A stretch of DNA of 48,934 nt from an uncultured Prevotellaceae bacterium. Lineage in GTDB: Bacteria; Bacteroidota; Bacteroidia; Bacteroidales; Bacteroidaceae. Below the pieces are notes generated by a model, which did not search any database, had not been told where the DNA came from, and was given only the letters and a program-made list of their open reading frames with translations. The stretch lies in the NCBI GenBank assembly GCA_902794405.1, contig CADBHI010000010.1, positions 1 to 48,934 of the forward strand, read 5' to 3'. Positions 1 to 7,916 of this stretch are shown one piece after another. Position 1 is the stretch's first letter, and each line of letters opens with the position of its first letter. A program made the position numbers and the translations under genes.

Positions 1-397
1 TAGCAACACGCTGAAATACGCCGCCAGTGGCGACTACCTCGGCGCCTGCCGCGCCTACTTCGTCGTCGACCCGACGGCGGCAGGTGAAGGTCAGACGGGT
101 GCCCGCCCCACCGACTACATCATAAACCTCGGCAGCTTAGGGTTGCTAGAAGGTTCGTTCATCCAGCGTGGCGACGCCAACGGCGACGGCAACATCTCAG
201 TTACCGATATCGCCGTGGTGGTGAACTGCATCCTGCAGCTGGACAATAACGGCGGCTTCTCGCAGTTTGGTGCCGATGCCAATGGCGACGGACAAGTCAC
301 CGTCACTGACATCGGCGTGATTGTCGATAAGATCCTGGGGGTTAACAACAGCAGCGCCGCCTCGCGACGACTTCAGCAGGAGGTGGAACCGCAGTAA
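1..397 (+). CDS. C-terminal part of a secreted protein with a type I dockerin-like domain (5' end outside window)
   Basis: The frame is open from base 2 to a TAA at 395-397, so only the C-terminal 131 residues are present. They contain two calcium-loop repeats, DANGDGNISVTD and DANGDGQVTVTD, about 35 residues apart, the classical paired EF-hand-like loops of a type I dockerin. After the second repeat there is only a short polar tail (SSAASRRLQQEVEPQ), with no type IX sorting tail. The catalytic or binding part of the protein lies upstream of the window, so its function cannot be stated. Dockerins bind cohesins in clostridial cellulosomes; in Bacteroidetes such repeats are common at the ends of secreted proteins without a known cohesin partner. 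The next gene starts 20 nt downstream but looks functionally unrelated. Confidence 0.8.
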   Translation, partial: SNTLKYAASGDYLGACRAYFVVDPTAAGEGQTGARPTDYIINLGSLGLLEGSFIQRGDANGDGNISVTDIAVVVNCILQLDNNGGFSQFGADANGDGQVTVTDIGVIVDKILGVNNSSAASRRLQQEVEPQ

Positions 398-416
398 CAA
401 ATAAAACTTTAACGGC

Positions 417-1184
417 ATGATATTCTATTTTTCAGGCACAGGCAATACGAAATGGGCGGCAGAAAGGCTGGCCGCCGAGACTCAGGAGAGGCTGCTCTTC
501 ATTCCCGAAGAGACGAAGACCAAGTGTGAATACACGCTGGCTGACGATGAGCGCATAGGGTTCTGCTTTCCCGTCCACGGCTGGCAACCGCCGCACGTGG
601 TTCGGCAGTTCGTTGATCGGCTGACCATCACCAATGCCGCAGGTCACTATGCCTACGCGCTCTGTACATGTGGCGACAGCACAGGCCTGGCCATGAAGAT
701 GTTTGGCAAGGAATTAGCTGAAAAGGGTATTGAGCTGCAAAGCTGTCAGTCGCTAATCATGCCTGAGAGCTATGTCTGTCTGCCTTTCATGTATACAGAT
801 ACTCCTGAACGGGAACGCGAGAAAAAAGAGCAGGCGAAACAAGACTTACACCTATTTATTAATATAGTAAAGGAACGGCAAAGCGGCTATAGCAGGCTGA
901 CAAAGGGTTTGACGCCTTGGACATTCAGCTACGTGATTGGTGCATACTTCAACCGCTTCATGATTACCGACAGTAAGTTCACAGTCGATGCAGACGTCTG
1001 CCTGCATTGCGGCTTGTGTGCCAAGACATGTCCTACGGACAATATCGAATTCAACGAGGTGCCCCAATGGAAAAATGATAGCAGCTGTACGTGTTGTCTC
1101 AGCTGCTATCATCATTGTCCTGTCCACGCCATCAACTACGGCAAGATTACACGTCGGCGCGGACAATATTATTATAAGCCTTAG
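417..1184 (+). CDS. EFR1-type flavodoxin/ferredoxin fusion protein
   Basis: A 255-residue redox protein. The N-terminus (IFYFSGTGNTKWAAE, residues 2-16) is the FMN phosphate-binding loop of a flavodoxin-like domain covering roughly residues 1-150. The C-terminus (about 190-245) carries two [4Fe-4S] motifs, CLHCGLCAKTCP and CTCCLSCYHHCP, as in bacterial 2x[4Fe-4S] ferredoxins. This order matches the EFR1 family, thought to shuttle electrons between flavin and iron-sulfur partners in the anaerobic cytoplasm. The physiological partner is unknown. The 3' end overlaps the convergent DUF3127 gene by 4 nt, so no separate terminator fits between them. Confidence 0.85.
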   Translation: MIFYFSGTGNTKWAAERLAAETQERLLFIPEETKTKCEYTLADDERIGFCFPVHGWQPPHVVRQFVDRLTITNAAGHYAYALCTCGDSTGLAMKMFGKELAEKGIELQSCQSLIMPESYVCLPFMYTDTPEREREKKEQAKQDLHLFINIVKERQSGYSRLTKGLTPWTFSYVIGAYFNRFMITDSKFTVDADVCLHCGLCAKTCPTDNIEFNEVPQWKNDSSCTCCLSCYHHCPVHAINYGKITRRRGQYYYKP

Positions 1185-1585
1185 AAGGGCAGGTCGTCAG
1201 ACGAACCCTCGGCTGGAGCTTCCTGTACGGGAGGGAATGGTGCTGCGTCAGCAACGGGAGCTGCTGCGGGTGCTGCTGGCGGGAATGGTGTGGCGCCTGC
1301 TACAGGGGCCACCTGGCCGCGAATGATGTTGAAAGCGCGGATATCGTTGAACCAGCGTCCCTGGTACTCATGTGCGTCGATGTCGAACTGGACGGTCAGG
1401 TCCTCGTTCATTTGAATGTTAAACTGCTTGATACGGTCTTCGCCGAAAATCCTGAAGACGCAACGGCGCGGATACTGTCCTGGAACTTCAATGACATAAT
1501 CCTGCGACATCCACGAATTACCTGTTCGGGCAGACACGCCACTTTGGGGTTGCAATACTGCGATGATTCTTCCTGTTAAATCCAT
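1181..1585 (-). CDS. DUF3127 protein with an SSB-like C-terminal tip
   Basis: A 134-residue protein. The first ~90 residues (MDLTGRIIAVLQPQSG..., WMSQDYVIEVPG, CVFRIFGEDRI, YQGRWFNDIRAFNI) match the DUF3127 family, which resembles a small OB-fold single-stranded-DNA-binding domain. Next comes a low-complexity Ala/Pro linker (about 92-124), then the tail EGSSDDLPF. Acidic residues ending in Pro-Phe are the tip by which SSB recruits repair and replication partners; Bacteroidetes SSB proteins end in almost the same residues. OB-like core, disordered linker and acidic tip therefore copy SSB architecture in miniature. A role in DNA metabolism is inferred, helped by dnaN and an exonuclease gene being next door, though divergently oriented. 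Confidence 0.8.
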   Translation of the reverse strand: MDLTGRIIAVLQPQSGVSARTGNSWMSQDYVIEVPGQYPRRCVFRIFGEDRIKQFNIQMNEDLTVQFDIDAHEYQGRWFNDIRAFNIIRGQVAPVAGATPFPPAAPAAAPVADAAPFPPVQEAPAEGSSDDLPF

Positions 1586-1698
1586 GTTATTACTGTATTA
1601 AATTGATGTTTTAATCGATTTGCGTGTGCGAAAGTACTAAAAATAGTTTGAAAAATAGAATTTTTAAGGATAAATTTTTCTAATCACACATTTTTTTA

Positions 1699-1706
1699 TA
1701 ACTTTG
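1699..1706 (+). promoter_or_regulatory. -7 box of the dnaN promoter (TAACTTTG)
   Basis: TAACTTTG fits the Bacteroidetes -7 consensus TAnnTTTG and ends 46 nt before the dnaN ATG. The -33 region is only a T-rich run, so that half is weak. Confidence 0.6.
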
Positions 1707-1752
1707 TGGTCAAATTTGAAGAGAACGAAGAAAACAAAAAACAATAAATATT

Positions 1753-2877
1753 ATGAGATTTACCGTTTCAAGCACAGCATTGAGCAGCAAGCTCAACACA
1801 CTTTCGAGAGTAATTAACAGCAAAAACGCCTTGCCCATACTTGGCGACTTCGTGTTCGACATCAATAGTCAGACGCTCAATCTGACTGCATCAGACAGCG
1901 AGAACACGATGAAAACCTCCGTTGAGTTGAACGAGAACGACGGAGAGGGACGTTTCGCCATTGACAGCCACAGCCTGTTGGAGGCCGTAAAGGGTTTCTC
2001 GGAGCAGCCAATTACCTTTGACGCCGACCAGCAATCGAATCTTGTGAAGATCACCTACCAGAACGGTTTGTTCTCGCTGCCCATCGAGAATGCTGATGAA
2101 TATCCTGCAACACCGTCGCTGGGCGACGCTGCATCGACCATCGTCATCAGCAATCAGCTGCTGGCCGAGAACATCAACCGCAGCATCTTCGCTACGGCAC
2201 AGGACGAGCTTCGCCCCGTCATGAACGGTATCTTCTTTGACCTGACGGCCGACTGCTTAGCAGTAGTAGCATCGGATGGTCACAAGTTAGTGCGCAACAA
2301 GATCTTCACCATCAAGAGCGACGTGCCCGCCTCGTTTATCCTGCCCAAGAAGCCGGCTGCCCTGCTGAAGAACATCTTAGGTAAGGACGGTGGCGACATC
2401 ATCGTCCGCTTTGACGACCGCAACGCTGAAATCAACTATGGCGACGGTACCCTGCAATGCCGACTGATTGAGGGACGCTATCCGAACTACAACTCCGTTA
2501 TTCCCCAGAACAACACCAACGAGCTGCGTATAGACAGAGGCAGCCTGTTGTCAGCCCTGCGCCGTGTGCAGCCGTTTGCCAACGACTCGAGCAACCTCAT
2601 CCGCTTCCACGTAGAAGGCTCTACGTTGCAGTTGGACGCTGAGGACTACGACTTCTCGAAAACTGCTACTGAGCGCATGACTTGCGAATACAACGGCAAA
2701 GCCATGAGTATCGGTTTCAAGGGTTCATCATTCATCGAGGTACTGAGCAACTTCGATACGCCCGAGGTGATCATACAGCTGTCAGACCCCAGCCGTGCAG
2801 GTCTGGTACTGCCTTCTGAGCAGCCTGAGAACCAGGACGTTCTGATGCTGATGATGCCAATGCTGATTAATGACTAG
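1753..2877 (+). CDS. dnaN: DNA polymerase III subunit beta (sliding clamp)
   Basis: A 374-residue protein of the expected clamp length. It starts MRFTVSSTALSSKL and shows the three repeated clamp domains, with recognisable stretches such as ELRPVMNGIFFDL, VASDGHKLVRN, LIEGRYPNY and the C-terminal VLMLMMPMLIND. The last segment corresponds to the conserved MPM-containing tail that forms part of the partner-binding pocket. The dimeric ring holds the replicative polymerase on DNA and is a hub for repair enzymes. The ATG at 1753 is preceded by an AT-rich leader and a -7 box. An exonuclease gene follows after 41 nt of short tandem repeats. Confidence 0.97.
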   Translation: MRFTVSSTALSSKLNTLSRVINSKNALPILGDFVFDINSQTLNLTASDSENTMKTSVELNENDGEGRFAIDSHSLLEAVKGFSEQPITFDADQQSNLVKITYQNGLFSLPIENADEYPATPSLGDAASTIVISNQLLAENINRSIFATAQDELRPVMNGIFFDLTADCLAVVASDGHKLVRNKIFTIKSDVPASFILPKKPAALLKNILGKDGGDIIVRFDDRNAEINYGDGTLQCRLIEGRYPNYNSVIPQNNTNELRIDRGSLLSALRRVQPFANDSSNLIRFHVEGSTLQLDAEDYDFSKTATERMTCEYNGKAMSIGFKGSSFIEVLSNFDTPEVIIQLSDPSRAGLVLPSEQPENQDVLMLMMPMLIND

Positions 2878-2910
2878 AGAAGTTAAGAAGTTAAGAAGTT
2901 AGAGAAGTTA
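2878..2910 (+). repeat. Short tandem repeat (AGAAGTTA x4) between dnaN and the exonuclease gene
   Basis: Right after the dnaN stop the octamer AGAAGTTA occurs three times head to tail (2878-2901) and a fourth time after one extra G (2903-2910). It ends 8 nt before the next ATG, so it occupies the translation-initiation region of the exonuclease gene. Confidence 0.85.
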
Positions 2911-2918
2911 GAGAATTC

Positions 2919-3737
2919 ATGAAACTGAACTTAAAGAAGCCGCTGGTCATCTTCGACTTGGAGACCACGGGACTCGACTTGGTGAAGGACCGGGTCATCC
3001 AGTTATCTTATATTAAGGTATATCCCGATGGACGTGAGGAGCGGGGCAACGAGATTATCAACCCTGAGAGACCCATCGACAGTTTTATCACGCAACTGAC
3101 GGGTATCTCTGACGATGACGTGAAGGATAAACCAACCTTCAAACAGCTCGGCGCGAAACTGAACGAGGTTTTCTCAGGCAGCGATATTGCCGGCTTTAAC
3201 TCCAACCACTTCGACGTGCCCCTGCTGGCCGAGGAGTTTCTGCGGGCTGGCATCGATTTCGACTTCTCGAAATGCCGCCTTATCGACGCACAGACCATCT
3301 TCCACAAGATGGAGCGCCGCAACTTGGCAGCTGCCTACAAGTTCTATTGCGGACACAAGATGGAGGAGGACTTTGAGGCTCACCGTGCCGACCAAGACAC
3401 AGAGGCTACCTACCGTGTGTTGATGGGAGAGCTCGACAAATATGCACCTGGCGTCAACGAAGACCCTGAAAAGGTGTTGGAGAACGACATGGACATGTTG
3501 GCCGAATTCTCGAAGGTGAACGACAATGTTGACTTTGCCGGCCGCATCATTTGGCAAGAAATTGACGGAAAGCGTACCGAGGTGTTCAACTTCGGCAAGC
3601 ATAAGGGCAAGGCCGTGGCCGATGTGCTACGTTTCGACCCAGGCTACTATGGTTGGATATTAGGTGGCGACTTTACGTACAACACAAAACAGGTGCTGAC
3701 ACGCATTCGTTTGCGCGAAGCTAACTTAAACAAATGA
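2919..3737 (+). CDS. DEDDh-family 3'-5' exonuclease with ExoX-like C-terminal domain
   Basis: A 272-residue exonuclease of the DnaQ/RNase T superfamily. Exo I is FDLETTGLD (residues 12-20, Asp and Glu metal ligands), Exo II lies in GFNSNHFDVPLL (about 92-103), and Exo III is in AHRADQDTEATYRV, where the His and Asp of the DEDDh subtype are visible. After a linker, residues ~225-270 (FNFGKHKGKAVADVL, GYYGWIL, FTYNTKQVL) form the small domain seen at the C-terminus of ExoX-like exonucleases. It probably degrades or proofreads 3' ends in replication or repair. It is the second gene of the dnaN cluster and overlaps the following porD gene by 4 nt (ATGA), implying translational coupling. Confidence 0.9.
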   Translation: MKLNLKKPLVIFDLETTGLDLVKDRVIQLSYIKVYPDGREERGNEIINPERPIDSFITQLTGISDDDVKDKPTFKQLGAKLNEVFSGSDIAGFNSNHFDVPLLAEEFLRAGIDFDFSKCRLIDAQTIFHKMERRNLAAAYKFYCGHKMEEDFEAHRADQDTEATYRVLMGELDKYAPGVNEDPEKVLENDMDMLAEFSKVNDNVDFAGRIIWQEIDGKRTEVFNFGKHKGKAVADVLRFDPGYYGWILGGDFTYNTKQVLTRIRLREANLNK

Positions 3738-4639
3738 CCAGACTGCTCATAGCTATTGCCGTATTGCTGCTTCCAGCTCTTGATATCAACTGTCAGGAGC
3801 TGGAAGTTAAAATCAACATCAACAGTAAGAAGATTCAGGGAACCGATGTCTCTGTGTTCGAAAACCTGCAGCAGACATTGGAGCAGTTTATGAACGAACG
3901 CCAATGGACGGAGATGCAGTTCCAGAAGAACGAGCGCATATCAGTCACATTCAACATCACCGTCGACAAGTATGTGCAGGCAGAAAACCGCTTTGAGTGT
4001 TCTGCACTCATTCAGGCTAACCGTCCTGTTTATAATTCTGCCTACACGACCACCATCTATAACAATTCTGACAAGAACTTCCAGTTCACCTTCGCACAGT
4101 TTGACCAGATCAATTTCAACGAAGAGTCGGTAGACAACCAGCTGACAGCCCTGTTTGCCTACTATGCCTATCTGATTATCGGCATCGACCTGGACACGTT
4201 TTCACCGTTTGGCGGTTCCGACGTACTCCAGCGCTGTATGTACCTTACCAACAACGCCCAGGAATTAGGATTCCCAGGATGGAAGGCTTTCGAGGACTCC
4301 AAGAACCGTTTCGCCTTCATCAACGACTACCTGGACGAGGCCATGAAACCTTTCCGCCAACTGCAATACGACTATTACCGCAAGGGACTCGACGAAATGG
4401 CCAACAACGTGGAGCGTGGGCGTACAGAAGTGACCACAGCCCTTGAAAACGATTTGAAGAAAGCCCACCAGGATAAGCCGTTGAGCCTACTGCCGCAAAT
4501 ATGGACTGACTACAAGAAAGAAGAGCTGGCCAACATCTATAAGGGCAAGGGTACCCAGAAGGAGAAGGAGAGCGTCTACGACATTCTCTTCGGCATCAAC
4601 GCCTCGCAAAACAACTCCTGGGAGAAGATCAAGCAATAA
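3734..4639 (+). CDS. porD: DUF4835 family protein, PorD-like type IX secretion component
   Basis: A 301-residue secreted protein with an N-terminal signal peptide (MTRLLIAIAVLLLPALDINCQ). The mature part begins ELEVKININSKKIQGTDVSVFENLQQTLEQF, has the motif NERQWTEMQFQKNERI and continues with YAYLIIGIDLDTFSPFGG and a C-terminal helix-rich half, the pattern of DUF4835, annotated as PorD in gliding and pathogenic Bacteroidetes. PorD proteins are envelope proteins needed for type IX secretion or assembly; their biochemical role is poorly defined. The start overlaps the exonuclease stop (ATGA). The GH28 gene ends 4 nt downstream on the other strand. A type IX substrate encoded at 42566-48934 suggests the system is used by this organism. 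Confidence 0.85.
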   Translation: MTRLLIAIAVLLLPALDINCQELEVKININSKKIQGTDVSVFENLQQTLEQFMNERQWTEMQFQKNERISVTFNITVDKYVQAENRFECSALIQANRPVYNSAYTTTIYNNSDKNFQFTFAQFDQINFNEESVDNQLTALFAYYAYLIIGIDLDTFSPFGGSDVLQRCMYLTNNAQELGFPGWKAFEDSKNRFAFINDYLDEAMKPFRQLQYDYYRKGLDEMANNVERGRTEVTTALENDLKKAHQDKPLSLLPQIWTDYKKEELANIYKGKGTQKEKESVYDILFGINASQNNSWEKIKQ

Positions 4640-4643
4640 TTCT

Positions 4644-5981
4644 TTACTGGATATTCACCTTCACAACCTTACAATTATCGATTAACGACGCGTCGAAAGC
4701 CTTCTTTTCGTCGCACACTTCAATATTCTCGAAAGTAAAATCGGTCAGCTTATACTTGTCGCTCTTACCCACATCAAAGAAGTTTTTGGTATTCATCTTG
4801 ATGTTGCGGATTGTAATGTTATTACATTGCGACAGGGGCATGTCTTCACGCTCCTCAGGCTTGAAGAACTGCGTCCAAGGACGGACAACGAGGAACGAAC
4901 CACATTGGCCAGTAATATCCTCAACAGTCACATATTCGTAATGCTGAGGCGTATCAGGGCGCATCTTCAGCCACAACACGCGAGTAGCCGCCTTGACATC
5001 GATACGGCGTAAGATGATGTTATGGTCTTGTAATGACTCTGATCCCAAAGTCAAGCAGCCGTGAACCTTGCCATAGGTACAATCCTCAATAATAATGTTG
5101 GAGTTGGGGCCGTTGTTCTCGTCCTTGTCAGCCCATGTCCCCTTGCCGCCCTTCAGTACTACAGCATCGTCGTTGACATGCATATAACAACCATGAACAA
5201 GCACATTTTTACATACATCAAGGTCGATGGCATCGCTGCTGGGAGCGCCTCGCTTAGGGTCTACGGGAGTCACATTTTCAGTAGGAGCATAGATGAAGCA
5301 ACCCAGATAACGAACGTTCTCGCAACGGTAGAGGTGATTCGTCCAAAACGGTGAGTTAATGATATTTACGTCCTGAACAGTTACATTCTTACTATTAGAG
5401 ATATAGACGTTACGAGGACGCATGGCCTCAAGGTTCGTACAGTCCTTGTTGTACTTACGACGAATCCAGAATTCCTCCCAATAAGGCTGACCGTTGCCAT
5501 TGATGGTGCCAGGACCAGTAATCGTAAAACCATCGCAGCCGTCGGCGTTGACAAGAGCCGCAAAATAGTCGAGCGTCTGACCTTCCATACGGGTCTTCAC
5601 GATGGGGAAATGCTTAATGCGTGTGCTGCCCTGCAACTCACCACCTTTCTCTAACTTCAGATGAGTTCCTGGCTTGAAAAATAGGGAACCACTGATGAAG
5701 GTACCACGAGGAATAACTATGACTCCCCCACCCTCTTGTGCTGCACGATCAATAACAGCCTGCAACTTTGATGTCTGCACCTCATTGCTATAGCCGTCAA
5801 CGCCATAGTCGGTTACCACATAATGCTTCAGATTCGAAAGGTCAACACGCGTCGTATCGGAAAACCATGCAGGAATAGAGGTTCCGTCGGGCCATAATTG
5901 GCTGTTTGACACTTTCTTCTTGGCTGTGGCTGTCATACCCGTCAGTACGAGCACAAACAGCATAATTACACGAATTTTCAT
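4644..5981 (-). CDS. Glycoside hydrolase family 28 protein (polygalacturonase-like pectinase)
   Basis: A 445-residue exported enzyme with a Sec signal peptide (MKIRVIMLFVLVLTGMTATA). The body is a right-handed parallel beta-helix of the GH28 type. After YGVDGYSNEVQTSKLQAVIDRA, the active-site region shows SSDAIDLD (usual NTDGID), NDDAVVLKGG (usual DD pair), VHGCLTLGSES (usual GHG) and LWLKM (usual RIK). The three catalytic aspartates are present; the His-containing and Lys-containing motifs are variant, so the exact substrate (homogalacturonan ends, rhamnogalacturonan or another pectin linkage) cannot be fixed. It stands alone, without SusCD, transporter or regulator genes beside it. A -7 box lies at 6014-6021. 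Confidence 0.9.
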   Translation of the reverse strand: MKIRVIMLFVLVLTGMTATAKKKVSNSQLWPDGTSIPAWFSDTTRVDLSNLKHYVVTDYGVDGYSNEVQTSKLQAVIDRAAQEGGGVIVIPRGTFISGSLFFKPGTHLKLEKGGELQGSTRIKHFPIVKTRMEGQTLDYFAALVNADGCDGFTITGPGTINGNGQPYWEEFWIRRKYNKDCTNLEAMRPRNVYISNSKNVTVQDVNIINSPFWTNHLYRCENVRYLGCFIYAPTENVTPVDPKRGAPSSDAIDLDVCKNVLVHGCYMHVNDDAVVLKGGKGTWADKDENNGPNSNIIIEDCTYGKVHGCLTLGSESLQDHNIILRRIDVKAATRVLWLKMRPDTPQHYEYVTVEDITGQCGSFLVVRPWTQFFKPEEREDMPLSQCNNITIRNIKMNTKNFFDVGKSDKYKLTDFTFENIEVCDEKKAFDASLIDNCKVVKVNIQ

Positions 5982-6013
5982 GAACTTATAAAGTTTAGAG
6001 ATAGTTTTCGGTG

Positions 6014-6021
6014 CAAAAATA
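6014..6021 (-). promoter_or_regulatory. -7 box upstream of the GH28 gene
   Basis: On the minus strand the sequence reads TATTTTTG (TAnnTTTG), 32 nt upstream of the ATG. It is back to back with the sppA -7 box, so the 116-nt gap holds divergent promoters. No clear -33 box. Confidence 0.45.
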
Positions 6022-6064
6022 GAAAAAAAAATTGATATTTTATCGTATATTGCAAAAAAAGTAT

Positions 6065-6072
6065 TAACTTTG
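6065..6072 (+). promoter_or_regulatory. -7 box of the sppA promoter (TAACTTTG)
   Basis: TAACTTTG ends 25 nt before the sppA ATG and matches TAnnTTTG. The -33 region is degenerate. Confidence 0.55.
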
Positions 6073-6097
6073 TACGCACATTTGAATATTCAACCGT

Positions 6098-7885
6098 ATG
6101 AAAAGCTTCTTAAAGTACACATTAGCCACCATCTGTGGACTCGTGATTTTCTGCTTTATTGCAGGTTTCATTTTCTTTGTAACGATTATCGGTATGGCAG
6201 CCTCCAGTGGCTCGTCTACCGTCGTGAAAGACAACTCGGTGTTCGTGCTCAAGTTAAATGGCGCCGTTCAGGAACGAGGTGAGGAGGGCAGTCCGCTCGA
6301 CATGATTCTGAGCACTAACGACATGAGCGTCATGGGACTGGACGACATCCTCGCCAGCATTAAGAAAGCTAAGGAGCACATTGACATCAAAGGTATATAT
6401 ATCGAAGGGGGACTGGTCGAATTCGACTCTCCTGCATCGGCACAGCAGATACGTGACGCACTCAAGGATTTCAAGAAAAGCGGCAAGTGGGTCATTGCGT
6501 ATGCAGACAACTATACCCAACAGGGCTACTACGTAGCATCTGTGGCCGACACCATCATGCTGAACCTTACTGGTATGATTGAGCTGAAGGGTATTGGTGG
6601 CAAGCGTGAATATTTGACAGGACTTTACGAGAAAATAGGTGTCAAGTACCAGCCTGTACGCGTTGGAAAGTACAAGAGCTATGTGGAAAGCGTCACCCGT
6701 AAGGACATGAGTGCCGAAAACCGCGAACAGACGGAAGCTTATCAGCAGGGCATCTGGAAGCACATGCTGAAGGACATTGCTGAAAGCCGCACCAAACAGT
6801 CTATCGAACAACTCAACCAGATGGTCAGCGATAGCATTCTGGCATTCGCTGCACCTGCCGATTATTTAAAGAGCGGTCTTGTCGACCTACTGTGTTACCC
6901 TGAAGGTGTAAAAACCACCATCAAGGGACTGTTAGGTACCAACGACGATGATATTAACCAGCTAACGCTCAGCGACATGATGGCCCTGCCGGCTCAGAAC
7001 GACAGACAAGGCGACCAGATTGCCGTCTATTATGCTTACGGTGAAATCATCGATCAGAACACCAGTCTCTTTTCGACAGAGCACAACATCATTGGCAAGG
7101 AAACCATAGAGGATTTGAACAAGTTGGCTAACGATGATGACGTGAAAGCCGTAGTCATTCGCGTCAACTCTCCTGGCGGTAGTGCATCAGCCTCAGAACA
7201 GATTGCTCATGCCATTACCCGACTGAAGGCTAAGAAGCCGGTGGTCATTTCAATGGGTGGTATGGCGGCATCAGGCGGCTACATGATCAGCGCCTACGGC
7301 AACTACATCTTTGCTGAACCCACCACGATTACAGGCAGCATTGGCATCTTCGGCCTTATTCCCAATTTCAGCGAATTGGCAACCGATAAGTTGGGCATTA
7401 CTTTCGACGGTACCAAGACCAACCGCTACACTGACTATATGGAGAACCTGATATTAAGCAAGGACAATGCCGAAGAGCTGCAATTCATGCAGACCTACGT
7501 CAGTCGTGGCTACGACAGCTTCCTCAACATTGTGGCCGACGGCCGTAAGATGTCGCGTGAGAAGGTTCACGAGATTGCCCAGGGGCGTGTATGGCTGGCT
7601 ACTGACGCTCTGCCAATCAAGCTCATCGACAAGCTTGGTTCCCTTGACGATGCGGTAAAGAAAGCTGCCGAATTAGCCAAAGTGGGCGAACATTATACGA
7701 AGGGCTATCCAGAGTCTGCCCCATGGTACGAACAGCTATTGGACATGAAAGATAAGAAGGGGACCTATCTTGATAGTGAGCTACGCGAAATGCTCGGCGA
7801 CTTCTATCAACCCTTCATTAATGCACGAAAAGATATGCAGCGTAACCATTTACAGGCACGCTTACCCTATCAGCTTAATTTCTAA
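6098..7885 (+). CDS. sppA: Signal peptide peptidase SppA, 67 kDa type
   Basis: A 595-residue membrane-anchored serine protease that degrades cleaved signal peptides. One N-terminal membrane segment (about residues 8-32, LATICGLVIFCFIAGFIFFVTIIGM) anchors it with the catalytic part outside the cytoplasm. Two S49 domains follow: the N-terminal one holds RVGKYKSYVES with the likely general-base Lys at residue 193, the C-terminal one holds MGGMAASGGYM with the nucleophile Ser at residue 392. This Lys/Ser split is that of the long E. coli-type SppA. The start ATG lies 25 nt below a -7 box. lpxK begins 32 nt downstream. Confidence 0.95.
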   Translation: MKSFLKYTLATICGLVIFCFIAGFIFFVTIIGMAASSGSSTVVKDNSVFVLKLNGAVQERGEEGSPLDMILSTNDMSVMGLDDILASIKKAKEHIDIKGIYIEGGLVEFDSPASAQQIRDALKDFKKSGKWVIAYADNYTQQGYYVASVADTIMLNLTGMIELKGIGGKREYLTGLYEKIGVKYQPVRVGKYKSYVESVTRKDMSAENREQTEAYQQGIWKHMLKDIAESRTKQSIEQLNQMVSDSILAFAAPADYLKSGLVDLLCYPEGVKTTIKGLLGTNDDDINQLTLSDMMALPAQNDRQGDQIAVYYAYGEIIDQNTSLFSTEHNIIGKETIEDLNKLANDDDVKAVVIRVNSPGGSASASEQIAHAITRLKAKKPVVISMGGMAASGGYMISAYGNYIFAEPTTITGSIGIFGLIPNFSELATDKLGITFDGTKTNRYTDYMENLILSKDNAEELQFMQTYVSRGYDSFLNIVADGRKMSREKVHEIAQGRVWLATDALPIKLIDKLGSLDDAVKKAAELAKVGEHYTKGYPESAPWYEQLLDMKDKKGTYLDSELREMLGDFYQPFINARKDMQRNHLQARLPYQLNF

Positions 7886-7916
7886 CATAAAGAGTCTGAC
7901 ATAAAAGTCGATCAAC

